DNA of 35,199 nt from an uncultured Caryophanales bacterium (lineage in GTDB: Bacteria > Bacillota_I > Bacilli_A > RFN20 > CAG-826), in the NCBI GenBank assembly GCA_946185585.1, contig CAMHJP010000006.1, forward strand, positions 1 through 35,199, in the 5' to 3' direction. Positions 1 to 9,266 of this stretch are shown here, in pieces. The translations under genes were made by a program, and so were the position numbers. The notes under the pieces were generated by a model. It was not told the DNA's origin and did no database searches. It saw only the letters and a program-made list of their open reading frames with translations. The first letter of the stretch is position 1; the number at the start of each line of letters is the position of its first letter.

Positions 1-2
1 CT

Positions 3-770
3 TATATCCATGAATCAGGTCACTTATTCGGATTAGATGACTATTATTCTTATGCCGATAATAACGCTTATGATCCAAGCGGTGGTCAAGAAATGCATTC
101 CCAAAACATCGGTGATGAAAACATCTATTCGAAGTTAGTTCTTGGATGGATTGAACCATATTACGTAAAGACTGACACCACAGTCACAACTAAACTTTAT
201 GCTTCATCTTATTCATCCCAAGCCAATGCGATTATCATTAATGATAATTGGAATGGAACTCCAATGGATGAATACATCATTATTGAGTACTATTCTCCAA
301 CCGTCTTAAATCAAAAAGATAGTGAATCTGAGTATGCGAAAAATGCTCGTATGTTTACCACATCAGGCTTTAGAATCTACCACGTTGATTCTCGTCTTGT
401 TGCCTATAACAAAACTGGATCAGTTTCCTTTGTCAAACGCTTAGATACAATTGATCCAAACTACTATAACTTCATTGGTGCATCAAATACTCCAGCCTAT
501 CCTTATTCCAAACTAAAAGACGTTAACGAAATTAAAAACTACAAGCTTATCCATATGCTGCAAGCTGGTGGAGTTAATACCTTCAAAAATAATGGAGCGA
601 AAGGCTCAAACGATGATCTCTTTAAAGTTGGTTCATCGTTTGTCGCTTCAAGTGCGTTCTTCACAAATGGAACAAAGTTCAACGCTGGAAACGAAGTTGG
701 ATATCGAATCAGTATTGAAGAATGTAACGAAGCCGATATGTACGGAGTTGTTAAAATCAGTAAGTTATAG
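3..770 (+). CDS. C-terminal part of a secreted M6/immune-inhibitor-A-like zinc metalloprotease (5' truncated by window edge)
   Basis: Frame is open to the window edge; upstream of the listed ORF start it reads YIHESGHLFGLDDYYSYADNNAYDPSGGQEMH, with an HExxHxxGxxD zinc motif; ends TAG. Confidence 0.8.
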   Translation, partial: YIHESGHLFGLDDYYSYADNNAYDPSGGQEMHSQNIGDENIYSKLVLGWIEPYYVKTDTTVTTKLYASSYSSQANAIIINDNWNGTPMDEYIIIEYYSPTVLNQKDSESEYAKNARMFTTSGFRIYHVDSRLVAYNKTGSVSFVKRLDTIDPNYYNFIGASNTPAYPYSKLKDVNEIKNYKLIHMLQAGGVNTFKNNGAKGSNDDLFKVGSSFVASSAFFTNGTKFNAGNEVGYRISIEECNEADMYGVVKISKL

Positions 771-795
771 ATTTTGATAGTAAAGGAGACCGCTT

Positions 796-999
796 ATGAA
801 AGGAAAAGTCATGCGATTTAATGCCAAACGTGGATTCGGTTTTATTCGCCTCGATGATTCTAATGAAGACATCTTCTTCTACTATAACGCCATCGAAATG
901 GACGGCTTCAAAACAGTGAAAGTCGGACAAGTTGTGGACGTCGAAGTAGAAAAGAGTGACAAGGGTTTACGCGCCAAAAAAGTTGTCGTTGTAAAATAG
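796..999 (+). CDS. Cold-shock domain protein
   Basis: MKGKVMRFNAKRGFGFIRLDDSNEDIFFYYNAI matches RNP1/RNP2-type CSD motifs; 67 aa; SD aaaggag. Confidence 0.92.
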   Translation: MKGKVMRFNAKRGFGFIRLDDSNEDIFFYYNAIEMDGFKTVKVGQVVDVEVEKSDKGLRAKKVVVVK

Positions 1000-1010
1000 T
1001 CTCTTTTCTA

Positions 1011-1048
1011 AAGAAAAGAATTGGCTCATTTGAGCCTTTTCTTTTTAT
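1011..1048 (+). terminator. Intrinsic terminator after csp
   Basis: aaaagaattGGCTCatttGAGCCttttctttttatctt. Confidence 0.75.
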
Positions 1049-1053
1049 CTTTA

Positions 1054-1076
1054 AAAGCCTAAAATTAGGCTTTTTG
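1054..1076 (+). terminator. Second tandem terminator-like hairpin
   Basis: AAGCCTaaaattAGGCTTtttgttt. Confidence 0.6.
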
Positions 1077-1128
1077 TTTACAAGGTTAGATTCATTATAT
1101 AAAATATAATCCAGAAATCAGGTAGATT

Positions 1129-2235
1129 ATGTCACTAAAAGCAGGTATTGTCGGACTCCCAAACGTTGGAAAATCAACTCTTTTCAATGCGATTACTAAT
1201 TCACATGTTGAAGCAGCGAATTACCCATTCGCAACGATTAATCCAAACACTGGCGTTGTTAACGTCCCAGATGAACGTCTGACATTTTTAACAAATTTAT
1301 TTCAACCAAAACGAAGCATTCCAGCCACATTTGAATTCTATGATATCGCTGGTCTTGTTCGTGGAGCCTCCAAAGGAGAAGGCTTAGGAAACCAATTCTT
1401 AGGTCACATCCGTGAATGTGATGCGATTGTGGAGGTTGTCCGTTGTTTTGATTCTAGTGAAATTATTCACGTTGAAGAAAGTGTTGATCCAAAGCGCGAT
1501 ATCGAAACAATCAATCTTGAACTCGCGATGGCGGATTTAGCCACTGTTCAAAAACGTTTAGCCGCGGTGGAAACCAAAGCTCGTATTTCCAAAGACAAAG
1601 AACTTGTTCATGAAGTCGATGTTTTAAAGAAGGTTCTTCCATTCCTTGAAAACGGTGAACCAGCTCGTAAAGCTCCACTGACTGATGACGAAAAAGCTTT
1701 TGCTTCAAAACAATATCAACTTCTCACATTAAAACCGATTATTTATGTCGCGAATGTCTCAGATAGTGACTACGCCGACATTGAATCATGTAAGTATTAC
1801 CACGTGGTGAAAGAAGTTGCGGAAAGCGAACACGCTCAAGTCATTCCAATTTCCTGTGAGATTGAATATGAATTATCATCCCTTCCAAAGGAAGAAAGAA
1901 TGGAATTCTTACAAACTTTAGGTGCAACAGAATCTGGTTTAGATAAAGTTACGAAAGCAGTTTATAAACTTCTTAATCTTTCCACCTTCTTTACTTGTGG
2001 AGCCGATGAATGTCGCGCATGGACATTTAAAAATGGTATGCTAGCTCCACAATGTGCTGGAATCATTCACTCTGATTTTGAAAAAGGCTTTATTAAGGCC
2101 GAGATTTATTCGTTTGAAGATTTAGTCAAATACAAATCTGAACTCGCTTTAAAAGAAGCCGGAAAATTAAGAATGGAAGGTAAGACCTATGTCATGCAAG
2201 ATGGTGACTGTGTCTATTTCCGTTTCAATGTCTAG
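1129..2235 (+). CDS. ychF: Redox-regulated ATPase YchF (Obg family)
   Basis: GIVGLPNVGKSTLFNAITNS, FYDIAGLVRGASKGEGLGNQFL, C-terminal TGS-like region; 368 aa. Confidence 0.96.
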   Translation: MSLKAGIVGLPNVGKSTLFNAITNSHVEAANYPFATINPNTGVVNVPDERLTFLTNLFQPKRSIPATFEFYDIAGLVRGASKGEGLGNQFLGHIRECDAIVEVVRCFDSSEIIHVEESVDPKRDIETINLELAMADLATVQKRLAAVETKARISKDKELVHEVDVLKKVLPFLENGEPARKAPLTDDEKAFASKQYQLLTLKPIIYVANVSDSDYADIESCKYYHVVKEVAESEHAQVIPISCEIEYELSSLPKEERMEFLQTLGATESGLDKVTKAVYKLLNLSTFFTCGADECRAWTFKNGMLAPQCAGIIHSDFEKGFIKAEIYSFEDLVKYKSELALKEAGKLRMEGKTYVMQDGDCVYFRFNV

Positions 2236-2246
2236 GAGGATCAAAG

Positions 2247-2720
2247 ATGTATCGAATTGGTTTTAGCGAAGACATCCATCCAGTTAAAAAAGGAAGAAAA
2301 CTCGTTTTAGGTGGTGTCGAAATTCCATCTGCTGATGGTCTTGATGGTCATAGTGATGCCGATGTGGTTCTTCACGCCGTCTCAGAATCAATCCTTGGAG
2401 CACTCGCTTTAGGAGATTTAGGAAAACACTTCCCAGACACAGATCCAAAATATAAAGATATTTCTTCAGTTGTTCTATTAGAACACGTTTATACATTAAT
2501 GAAGAAAGAAGGCGCCAAAATTGGTAACATCGACATTCAAGTTGCCGCTAGTAAGCCAAAACTTGCGCCATATCTACCAAAGATGAGAAAACTCATTTCT
2601 CAAAAACTTCACACCAGATTAAATAATGTCTCAATTAAGGCGATGAGCTTCAACTCAGTTGGTCCAATTGGAGAAGGTAAAGCAATTAAGGCTCAAGCAA
2701 TTGTTTTACTCGATAAATAA
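2247..2720 (+). CDS. ispF: 2-C-methyl-D-erythritol 2,4-cyclodiphosphate synthase
   Basis: MYRIGFSEDIHP, GLDGHSDADVVLHAV, ALGDLGKHFPDTD motifs; SD aggagg. Confidence 0.95.
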   Translation: MYRIGFSEDIHPVKKGRKLVLGGVEIPSADGLDGHSDADVVLHAVSESILGALALGDLGKHFPDTDPKYKDISSVVLLEHVYTLMKKEGAKIGNIDIQVAASKPKLAPYLPKMRKLISQKLHTRLNNVSIKAMSFNSVGPIGEGKAIKAQAIVLLDK

Positions 2721-2727
2721 CTTATTC

Positions 2728-2756
2728 TTGTGTAATAGAATTACAACAAGTATAAT
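2728..2756 (+). promoter_or_regulatory. Sigma-A-like promoter for argS
   Basis: TTGTGT-N17-TATAAT; the predicted +1 is only a few nt upstream of the argS ATG. Confidence 0.6.
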
Positions 2757-2767
2757 ATGCCGTTAAA

Positions 2768-4396
2768 ATGATGAATATTGAACAAAACTTAAAAGATAAA
2801 ATTGTCGCTGCAGCTAGTAAACTAGGTGTTGTTTTAACATCTAATGATGTTATCATCGAGAAAAGTAAAGCAGCTGAACACGGAGACTACGCCTCTAACG
2901 TCGCATTAAAGAATGCAGGTAAGGCTGGAAAAAATCCACGTCAATTTGCTAGCGAACTTATTGAAGCAATTGATAAAGATGGAATTAGTAAGATTGAAAT
3001 TGCTGGTCCTGGATTTATTAATTTCTTTATGAATAATGATGCGATGAACGCCATCGTGAAAAAGATTATTGATGAAGGTGATAACTATGGTCGTGGTGAA
3101 AAGAAGAATTTCAAAATTAACGTAGAATTCGTTTCTGCTAACCCAACTGGTGATCTTCATTTAGGACACGCCCGTTGTGCCGCCGTTGGTGATTCCATCT
3201 GCCGAATCTATCAATTCGCTGGATACGATGTCACACGCGAGTTCTATGTTAATAATGCTGGAAACCAAATCGCGACTTTAGGTAAGTCTTTAGACATTCG
3301 ACTCCGCCAACTTAAAGGCGAAAAAGTCGAACTTCCAGAAGACTCTTATCATGCTCAAGATATCGTTGATATCGCTAAGCAATTTGACAAGGATTTTGCT
3401 GGAAAATATGACACTTCTGCTCGTGATTATTTAAAAACTCTTACCGAATACGGAATGAAAAAAGAACTCGAAAAAATCGAGAAAGATTTAGCTTTGTTTA
3501 GAACAAAATTCGATATCTATTCTTTTGAAACTGATGTCCGTAAAGATAATCACGTTCAAAAAGTTTTAGAATCCAAATTTGCTCAATATTCATATCAACA
3601 AGATGGAGCAACGTTCTTAAGAACAACTGACTTCCTTGATGACAAAGACCGTGCAGTGGTGAAATCCGACGGATCTTACACCTATTTCATGCCAGATATT
3701 TGTTATCACTTAATTAAGCTCTCGAGAGGTTATGACCTCCTTGTTGATGTTCTTGGAGCTGACCATTACGGTTATATTAACCGTATGAAGTCTGCATTAA
3801 TGATGCAAGGCTACTCCAAAGAAACACTCGAAGTCGAACTTGTCCAAATTGTTCGTTTAATTAAAGATGGAAAAGAAGTCAAAATGTCCAAACGTACTGG
3901 CGCAGGTATTTCCTTACGTGAGTTATGTGAAGAAGTTGGCGTTGATGCCGCTCGTTACTTCTTTGTCTCTCGTGCCGCTTCATCGCACCTAGACTTTGAC
4001 CTTAATCTTGCCCTCGAACAATCTTCATCAAACCCAGTCTATTATGCGCAATACGCTCATGCTCGTTTGAGTAAAGTTCTTGAACTTGCCAAAGACCTCA
4101 AAATTGATGAAAACGCCGCAAAACTTGGACAAAAACAAGAAATGGATCTTTTGAAAACTCTCATTGAATTTCCAAAAACCATTGAAAATGCCGCGAAAAA
4201 TCGTGGCCCTCATATAATAACAACGTACATTCAGGATTTAGCCAGCAAAATCCATGCTTTCTATACTGAATGTCGTGTTATAGATCGTGAACACTTAGAT
4301 GTTACAGCGTCACGTTTAGCGCTTGCTAAAGCAAGTCGCATTGTGATGAAAAATGCTTTGAATGTCATCGGAGTAAGCGCTCCTGATGCAATGTAG
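2768..4396 (+). CDS. argS: Arginyl-tRNA synthetase
   Basis: VEFVSANPTGDLHLGHARCAAVGD (HIGH-like) and KEVKMSKRTG (KMSKS-like); 542 aa; start ATG 2768 or 2771. Confidence 0.97.
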   Translation: MMNIEQNLKDKIVAAASKLGVVLTSNDVIIEKSKAAEHGDYASNVALKNAGKAGKNPRQFASELIEAIDKDGISKIEIAGPGFINFFMNNDAMNAIVKKIIDEGDNYGRGEKKNFKINVEFVSANPTGDLHLGHARCAAVGDSICRIYQFAGYDVTREFYVNNAGNQIATLGKSLDIRLRQLKGEKVELPEDSYHAQDIVDIAKQFDKDFAGKYDTSARDYLKTLTEYGMKKELEKIEKDLALFRTKFDIYSFETDVRKDNHVQKVLESKFAQYSYQQDGATFLRTTDFLDDKDRAVVKSDGSYTYFMPDICYHLIKLSRGYDLLVDVLGADHYGYINRMKSALMMQGYSKETLEVELVQIVRLIKDGKEVKMSKRTGAGISLRELCEEVGVDAARYFFVSRAASSHLDFDLNLALEQSSSNPVYYAQYAHARLSKVLELAKDLKIDENAAKLGQKQEMDLLKTLIEFPKTIENAAKNRGPHIITTYIQDLASKIHAFYTECRVIDREHLDVTASRLALAKASRIVMKNALNVIGVSAPDAM

Positions 4397-4415
4397 TTAG
4401 AAAGAAGGATTTTTT

Positions 4416-4826
4416 ATGTCAAACAAGTCTTTAATTGATTACTCTTATGAAGTTTTATCAGCTTCAAAAGAACCAGTTAGTTTCAAAGAACTCTTCGATA
4501 AGGCTGTGGCTTTATCAGGATTAGAACTAACCCCAGAAGAACTTCGCCACAAAATGAGTAGTGTTTATACCCAACTCTCTTTAGATGGCCGTTTCATTAT
4601 TCTTACTGACAACAACTGGGATTTAAGATCCCGTCACGTCTATAGCCAAGTCCACATTGATATGGATGACGCTTATAGCGATGATGAAGGTGAAGAATAC
4701 GATGCTGAAGAAGCTGAGCTTCTCCGTGAAGAACTTGGTGAAGAAGACGAAAAAGAAGAACCAGAATCCGATGATTTAGATTTTGACCATGTCAAATCCG
4801 GAAGTGATTCCGAGGAAGGCTTTTAA
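4416..4826 (+). CDS. rpoE: DNA-directed RNA polymerase delta subunit
   Basis: Conserved N-terminal domain plus a long Asp/Glu-rich tail (DDEGEEYDAEEAELLREELGEEDEKEEPESDD). Confidence 0.88.
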   Translation: MSNKSLIDYSYEVLSASKEPVSFKELFDKAVALSGLELTPEELRHKMSSVYTQLSLDGRFIILTDNNWDLRSRHVYSQVHIDMDDAYSDDEGEEYDAEEAELLREELGEEDEKEEPESDDLDFDHVKSGSDSEEGF

Positions 4827-5785
4827 TGGGTCGCCCATATTCCAAGATCCTCAAATTAATTAAGCAATACGATGTGATCACTATTTATGGTCACGTTAAT
4901 CCAGATTGCGATTCTTTTGGTAGTGAACTTGCCCTGCGTGAATTGCTTAGACTAAATTTTCCAAAGAAAAAAGTCTACGCCCTCGGCTATGGCATCGAAC
5001 ATTTATACAAACGTTTAACGAAGTATGATGAAGTCGATGATGAAACAATTAAACAAAGTTTAGCGATTATCTGTGACTGTTCAGAAATCTCTCGTATTCC
5101 TGACCAACGTATTACAACCGCTAAACAAATTGTGAAAATTGATCACCATATTGAATCCTTACCATTTATTGGTGAGAAATGGGTTGATACTGGTTCAATT
5201 GCCTGCTGTCAAATGATTGCTCAAATGGCATTTGAACTAAAATGGAAAATGAACACTCTCATTGCGGAACTCCTTTATTTAGGGATCTGCACTGACTCTG
5301 GTCGTTTCCGTTACGCTCCAACAAACGATAAAACCCACGAGATTGTCGCGAAGTTATATCGTTTAGGCATTAATCCAAAAACGATCTTTGACATTCTTTA
5401 TCTCTCCGATGAAGCTTATGTCAAATATCAAGCTTTGCTTGTTAGCAAATTTAAACGAACTAAAGATAACGTCATTTATTGTTTCGCTGATGTCAATGAC
5501 TACAAACAATTTGGTCTTGAATTTGATCAAATTAGTAAGAATGTCAATGTCATCGGAAACATTAAAGGTTGTCCAATCTGGTGTCTATTTACTAGAAAAG
5601 AAGACGGTACAATCCGTATCGAATTCCGTAGTAATGGACCAGATATTCAAAAGATTGCCGTCAAATACGGCGGCGGTGGACACCGCTGCGCTGCCGGTGC
5701 TCGACTAGAAAATCAAAAAGATTTTAAACTTTGCGAACAAATTGTTAGAGACCTCGATGAGGTTGCTAGGGAAGCAAATAAATAA
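4826..5785 (+). CDS. nrnA: DHH/DHHA1 phosphoesterase, NrnA-like oligoribonuclease/pAp phosphatase
   Basis: YGHVNPDCDSFGSELAL, IDHH, and C-terminal KYGGGGHRCAAGA; TAATG overlap with rpoE. Confidence 0.85.
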   Translation: MGRPYSKILKLIKQYDVITIYGHVNPDCDSFGSELALRELLRLNFPKKKVYALGYGIEHLYKRLTKYDEVDDETIKQSLAIICDCSEISRIPDQRITTAKQIVKIDHHIESLPFIGEKWVDTGSIACCQMIAQMAFELKWKMNTLIAELLYLGICTDSGRFRYAPTNDKTHEIVAKLYRLGINPKTIFDILYLSDEAYVKYQALLVSKFKRTKDNVIYCFADVNDYKQFGLEFDQISKNVNVIGNIKGCPIWCLFTRKEDGTIRIEFRSNGPDIQKIAVKYGGGGHRCAAGARLENQKDFKLCEQIVRDLDEVAREANK

Positions 5786-5788
5786 AGT

Positions 5789-6568
5789 ATGTACGAGAAA
5801 GAGTTAGAAGTTGCTTTAAAAGCCGTGCGTGAAGCTGGAAAGATCATCATGGAGATTTACGACTCCAATGAACTTGATGTGGAAATCAAAGAAGATCATT
5901 CTCCAGTCACTAGAGCTGATAAAGCTGCTGATAAACTCATCTCCAAAATCCTCCACGAAAACTTTCCAGATTATGGATTGTTAACTGAAGAATCAGTTGA
6001 TGATAAATCTCGTTTAGAGAAAGACTATGTCTGGATTGTTGATCCAATTGATGGAACAAAAGAATACGTTGCTCATAGCGGCGAATTCACCGTCAATATT
6101 GGATTATCCTACAAAAATAAACCAGTTTTAGGAGTCATTTTAATTCCTGTTACTGGAGAAATTTATTACGCCACCAAAAACGGTGGCGCTTTCTATTTAA
6201 ACCGAGAATTGCTGGTGAATATTCATTGTAATGATAAGGTTAGTGACCTTACAACATTAGTTTCGAGATTTCATTCTAACGAAACTGAACAGGCAATGAT
6301 TAAGAAACATTCTGATAAGATCAAACACCAACAAATTGTCGGAGCAACAATCAAAGGTTGCTATATTGCTCATGGTAAGGCAGAAATGTCGTATCGCTTT
6401 TCTTCGAATACGAAGGAATGGGATACATGTGCGATGCAAGCAATTGTTGAAGAAGCCGGTGGATTTATCCTTAAATTCGACGGTACTCCAATTGTTTATA
6501 ATCGCGAAGATGTTTATAACCGTGATGGATATGTGATTTGTAATAGGAAAGAAAATTTTCTATTATAA
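5789..6568 (+). CDS. 3'(2'),5'-bisphosphate nucleotidase / inositol monophosphatase family (CysQ-like)
   Basis: LLTEESVDD, VDPIDGTKEYV and EWDTCAMQAIVEEAGG motifs. Confidence 0.88.
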   Translation: MYEKELEVALKAVREAGKIIMEIYDSNELDVEIKEDHSPVTRADKAADKLISKILHENFPDYGLLTEESVDDKSRLEKDYVWIVDPIDGTKEYVAHSGEFTVNIGLSYKNKPVLGVILIPVTGEIYYATKNGGAFYLNRELLVNIHCNDKVSDLTTLVSRFHSNETEQAMIKKHSDKIKHQQIVGATIKGCYIAHGKAEMSYRFSSNTKEWDTCAMQAIVEEAGGFILKFDGTPIVYNREDVYNRDGYVICNRKENFLL

Positions 6569-6593
6569 ATATAATAAGGAAAAGGAGAAATTT

Positions 6594-8144
6594 ATGAAAA
6601 AAGTCTCATTTCTCGTATTAGCACTTCCACTTCTTTTAGTTGGTTGTTCTACTACTTCGAAGGAAAAAGGATGTAAAAAAGACTACAGCGGTTTTGAAAT
6701 CCCTGTTGTTGATGTTGATCACATCCAAATCAATCTTCCAACGATGCCAGTCTTAGACCAAGGAACCGTTAAAAGAGAGGAAGGATTAGACATTATTGAT
6801 ATTTATGAAATGTCTGATTTCCACGCGATGATTGATTATGACGCCTCCAAAGGTTACTTCGGTTTATCCGGATTAGCCAACTACATGAAAGAAAAACGCG
6901 ATGCGAATGGTGGAACCATTCTCGTTTCTAGCGGTGACATGTGGCAAGGTGGTGCGGAATCAAACCTTACTAGAGGTAAAGTTGTTCAAGAAGCCATGCG
7001 TTATATCGGATTTGATTCGATGAGCATGGGTAACCACGAATTTGACTGGGGTGAACAAGCAATTAAACGTAACCACGATTTATTTGCTGATTTACCAATT
7101 CTTTGTGGTAACCTTGTTCGTAAATCAACCGGACAACTCCCAAGTGAACTTGTTAGTCCTTCAAAAGTGGTCACTCGTGGAGATTATAAAATTGGTATTG
7201 TCGGAACAATTGGCTTAGTCCAAGACTCCATTATTAAAACAGCTTTAGCTGATTTTGAATTTACCAACCCAAAAGATTTTGCTCAAAGTGAAGCGGCTCG
7301 TTTAAGAAGCGAGGAAAACTGTGACATTGTTATTTGGACATCCCACGAAGATGCTGAAAACATCACTGTCCCAGAAGGTGTTGATGTTGTCTTTGGTGGA
7401 CACACCCACGCGAACGTTTCTAAAGGAAGTGATAGCACCTCTGTTGGTCACTACGTTCCAGTAATGGAGACACTTAACTATGGTGGAAGTCTCGCCCACG
7501 TTCAATTAAAGATTGATCCATCCACGAAAAATGTTTCTTATGGTTCACAAGAACTTGTTTCTCCAACCGCTCAATATTTAAAAGATGAAACGAATATTGC
7601 TAACCTAGTTAGTCAATATCAAGTTGAAACTGATAAAGTTAAAAAAGTCGAAATTGGTGAACTTAAAGGAAAATTCACCAAGGAAGATGAACTCGCTAAC
7701 GTCTGTGTTAAAGCAATGTATGAATACGCGAAAGATGATGGCGCTGTCTTTGCTTTCCAAAACGGACGTGGTGGTGTTCGTGCTGATATCTCCGAAGGCG
7801 TCATCACCTACGGTGATATCTATACCGCTCTTCCATTCGATAACGAACTTGTCACCTTTGAAGTTGATGGAAAAGATGTCGAAAACCAATTCGACTCCGA
7901 ATTCAAAGGATTAAATGTTTATTCTTCAATTACCAAATATTCCGAAATTAAACCTGGAACCAAATATAAAGTTGTTACAACTGATTTCAACGCTTTAAGA
8001 ATGAAGAATATTGGAAAAATTACTTATTACTCTGGATCTGTTATTCGTGACGTCGTCGCGAAATACATTTCTAGAAACTGCGGATTGAATGCGAAAAACT
8101 TTAAAACAGTTAGTAATCCTGAATTCAACGCTCCAACACATTAA
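6594..8144 (+). CDS. Lipoprotein 5'-nucleotidase/metallophosphatase (UshA-like)
   Basis: Lipobox LLLVGC; IYEMSDFHAMIDYD, MGNHEFDWG, VVFGGHTHANV metallophosphatase motifs; C-terminal 5'-nucleotidase domain. Confidence 0.9.
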   Translation: MKKVSFLVLALPLLLVGCSTTSKEKGCKKDYSGFEIPVVDVDHIQINLPTMPVLDQGTVKREEGLDIIDIYEMSDFHAMIDYDASKGYFGLSGLANYMKEKRDANGGTILVSSGDMWQGGAESNLTRGKVVQEAMRYIGFDSMSMGNHEFDWGEQAIKRNHDLFADLPILCGNLVRKSTGQLPSELVSPSKVVTRGDYKIGIVGTIGLVQDSIIKTALADFEFTNPKDFAQSEAARLRSEENCDIVIWTSHEDAENITVPEGVDVVFGGHTHANVSKGSDSTSVGHYVPVMETLNYGGSLAHVQLKIDPSTKNVSYGSQELVSPTAQYLKDETNIANLVSQYQVETDKVKKVEIGELKGKFTKEDELANVCVKAMYEYAKDDGAVFAFQNGRGGVRADISEGVITYGDIYTALPFDNELVTFEVDGKDVENQFDSEFKGLNVYSSITKYSEIKPGTKYKVVTTDFNALRMKNIGKITYYSGSVIRDVVAKYISRNCGLNAKNFKTVSNPEFNAPTH

Positions 8145-8156
8145 GAGGTAAACAAA

Positions 8157-8489
8157 ATGGCAAAAAAAGTTACTAAGAAAGCTCCAGCCAAAAAGGCTCC
8201 AGCAAAGAAAGCTGCTCCTAAAAAAGTAGCTCCAAAGAAGGCTCCTGCTAAAAAACCAGCTAAGAAAGCTGCTAAACCAGCCGCCGAAGCTACAAGAGTC
8301 TATCACGTTGTTAAACGTGAAGATGGTAAGTGGGAAGTTAAATTTGCTGGCGGAGAAAAAGCGATTAAACTCTTCTCCACTCAAGTCGAAGCTGTTGCTT
8401 ACTCTAAAGAAATGGCCAAGAACCAAAAAGGAGCCATGCTTGTGCATAACTCCAAAGGTCAAAACAAAGGCCGTATCAAATCTAAATAA
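8157..8489 (+). CDS. Histone H1-like Lys/Ala/Pro-rich N-terminus fused to a DUF2188-like domain
   Basis: KKAPAKKAPAKKAAPKKVAPKKAPAKKPAKKAAKPAAEA tail, then YHVVKREDGKWEVKFAGGEKAIKLFSTQVEAVAYSKEMAKNQKGAMLVHNSKGQNKGRIKSK. Confidence 0.88.
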   Translation: MAKKVTKKAPAKKAPAKKAAPKKVAPKKAPAKKPAKKAAKPAAEATRVYHVVKREDGKWEVKFAGGEKAIKLFSTQVEAVAYSKEMAKNQKGAMLVHNSKGQNKGRIKSK

Positions 8490-8513
8490 TTTATCTATTT
8501 ATAGATAAAGAAA

Positions 8514-8533
8514 AACGTCGCTTATGCGGCGTT
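8514..8533. terminator. Bidirectional terminator between convergent genes
   Basis: AACGTCGC-ttat-GCGGCGTT flanked by A-run and T-run; embeds the 3' end of the minus-strand NifU-like CDS. Confidence 0.75.
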
Positions 8534-8782
8534 TTCTTCTTTCTTAGGCATCTCTGATGCTAACTTCACTCCAATGACTCCCGGAACTTCTTCTTGTAGA
8601 ATAATTTCAATTCCATCTGAGATGGTGGAGTCAATGAGCATACAATCTTGACAAGCGCCTTGCATATTGATGTAGACAATTCCATCAATAAAGTCGACAA
8701 ATTCGACGTCTCCTCCATCACGATTGATGAATGGACGAACCTTGTCTAATGTTTCTTTAATTAAAGCGATTGTATCTTCCAT
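8522..8782 (-). CDS. NifU C-terminal-domain Fe-S scaffold protein
   Basis: VRPFINRDGGDVEFVDFIDGIVYINMQGACQDCM (CxxC) typical of the NifU domain. Confidence 0.9.
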   Translation of the reverse strand: MEDTIALIKETLDKVRPFINRDGGDVEFVDFIDGIVYINMQGACQDCMLIDSTISDGIEIILQEEVPGVIGVKLASEMPKKEENAA

Positions 8783-8859
8783 GTGAATAATTATTATTCA
8801 AAGTACAAATATGTGCAAGAAAAATGCAAAGAGATGTTTGATGTGTTACCATATTGAAC

Positions 8860-9258
8860 ATGGCTAAAAGAAAAAGAACATCCTCGTTTCGCTTAAGTGT
8901 CTCTCATTTTAAGATTTTAGAGACGATCGACGAACTCAATCAAAACCATGATTATCCAACCGCAAAAGGAGTGAATAACATCCTTTCGGGAAAGATTGAT
9001 CCAGAAACCAAGAAATATAACGAAATTAAAACCTATGGAACATTACTTAGTTTCCCTGGTAGAAAACTTTGTTCTTATATTCTTAATATGGTGCGTCGCG
9101 GATATCTAACTTATATCTATGATAATGTCAGCGATGGAATGTATCTTCGTATCACTGAAAAAGGTCAAGCTGAACTCTTCACCTTTAATAAGAAACATAA
9201 ATCATCATTCAAAAAGAAAACCCCAACAGTTCATGCTGAGGTTGTCCATATTGATTAA
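8860..9258 (+). CDS. Small putative winged-helix protein of unknown function
   Basis: FRLSVSHFKILETIDELNQNHDYPTAKGV...MVRRGYLTYIYDNVSDGMYLRITEKGQAEL has a wHTH-like pattern; ATG at 8860 favoured over upstream TTG 8854. Confidence 0.7.
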   Translation: MAKRKRTSSFRLSVSHFKILETIDELNQNHDYPTAKGVNNILSGKIDPETKKYNEIKTYGTLLSFPGRKLCSYILNMVRRGYLTYIYDNVSDGMYLRITEKGQAELFTFNKKHKSSFKKKTPTVHAEVVHID

Positions 9259-9266
9259 GTAAAAAA

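Noticed and set aside
8157-8290. Short DNA repeats in the 5' part of the H1-like gene as a possible CRISPR or VNTR
   Set aside because: Repeats are codon-level consequences of KKAPAKK; no spacer structure. Length polymorphism is possible but not shown.
7995-8462. 155-aa antisense ORF opposite the 5'-nucleotidase end and H1-like gene
   Set aside because: Low-complexity Phe/Ser/Trp translation is the antisense image of the KKAPAKK repeats; the sense frames are clearly coding.
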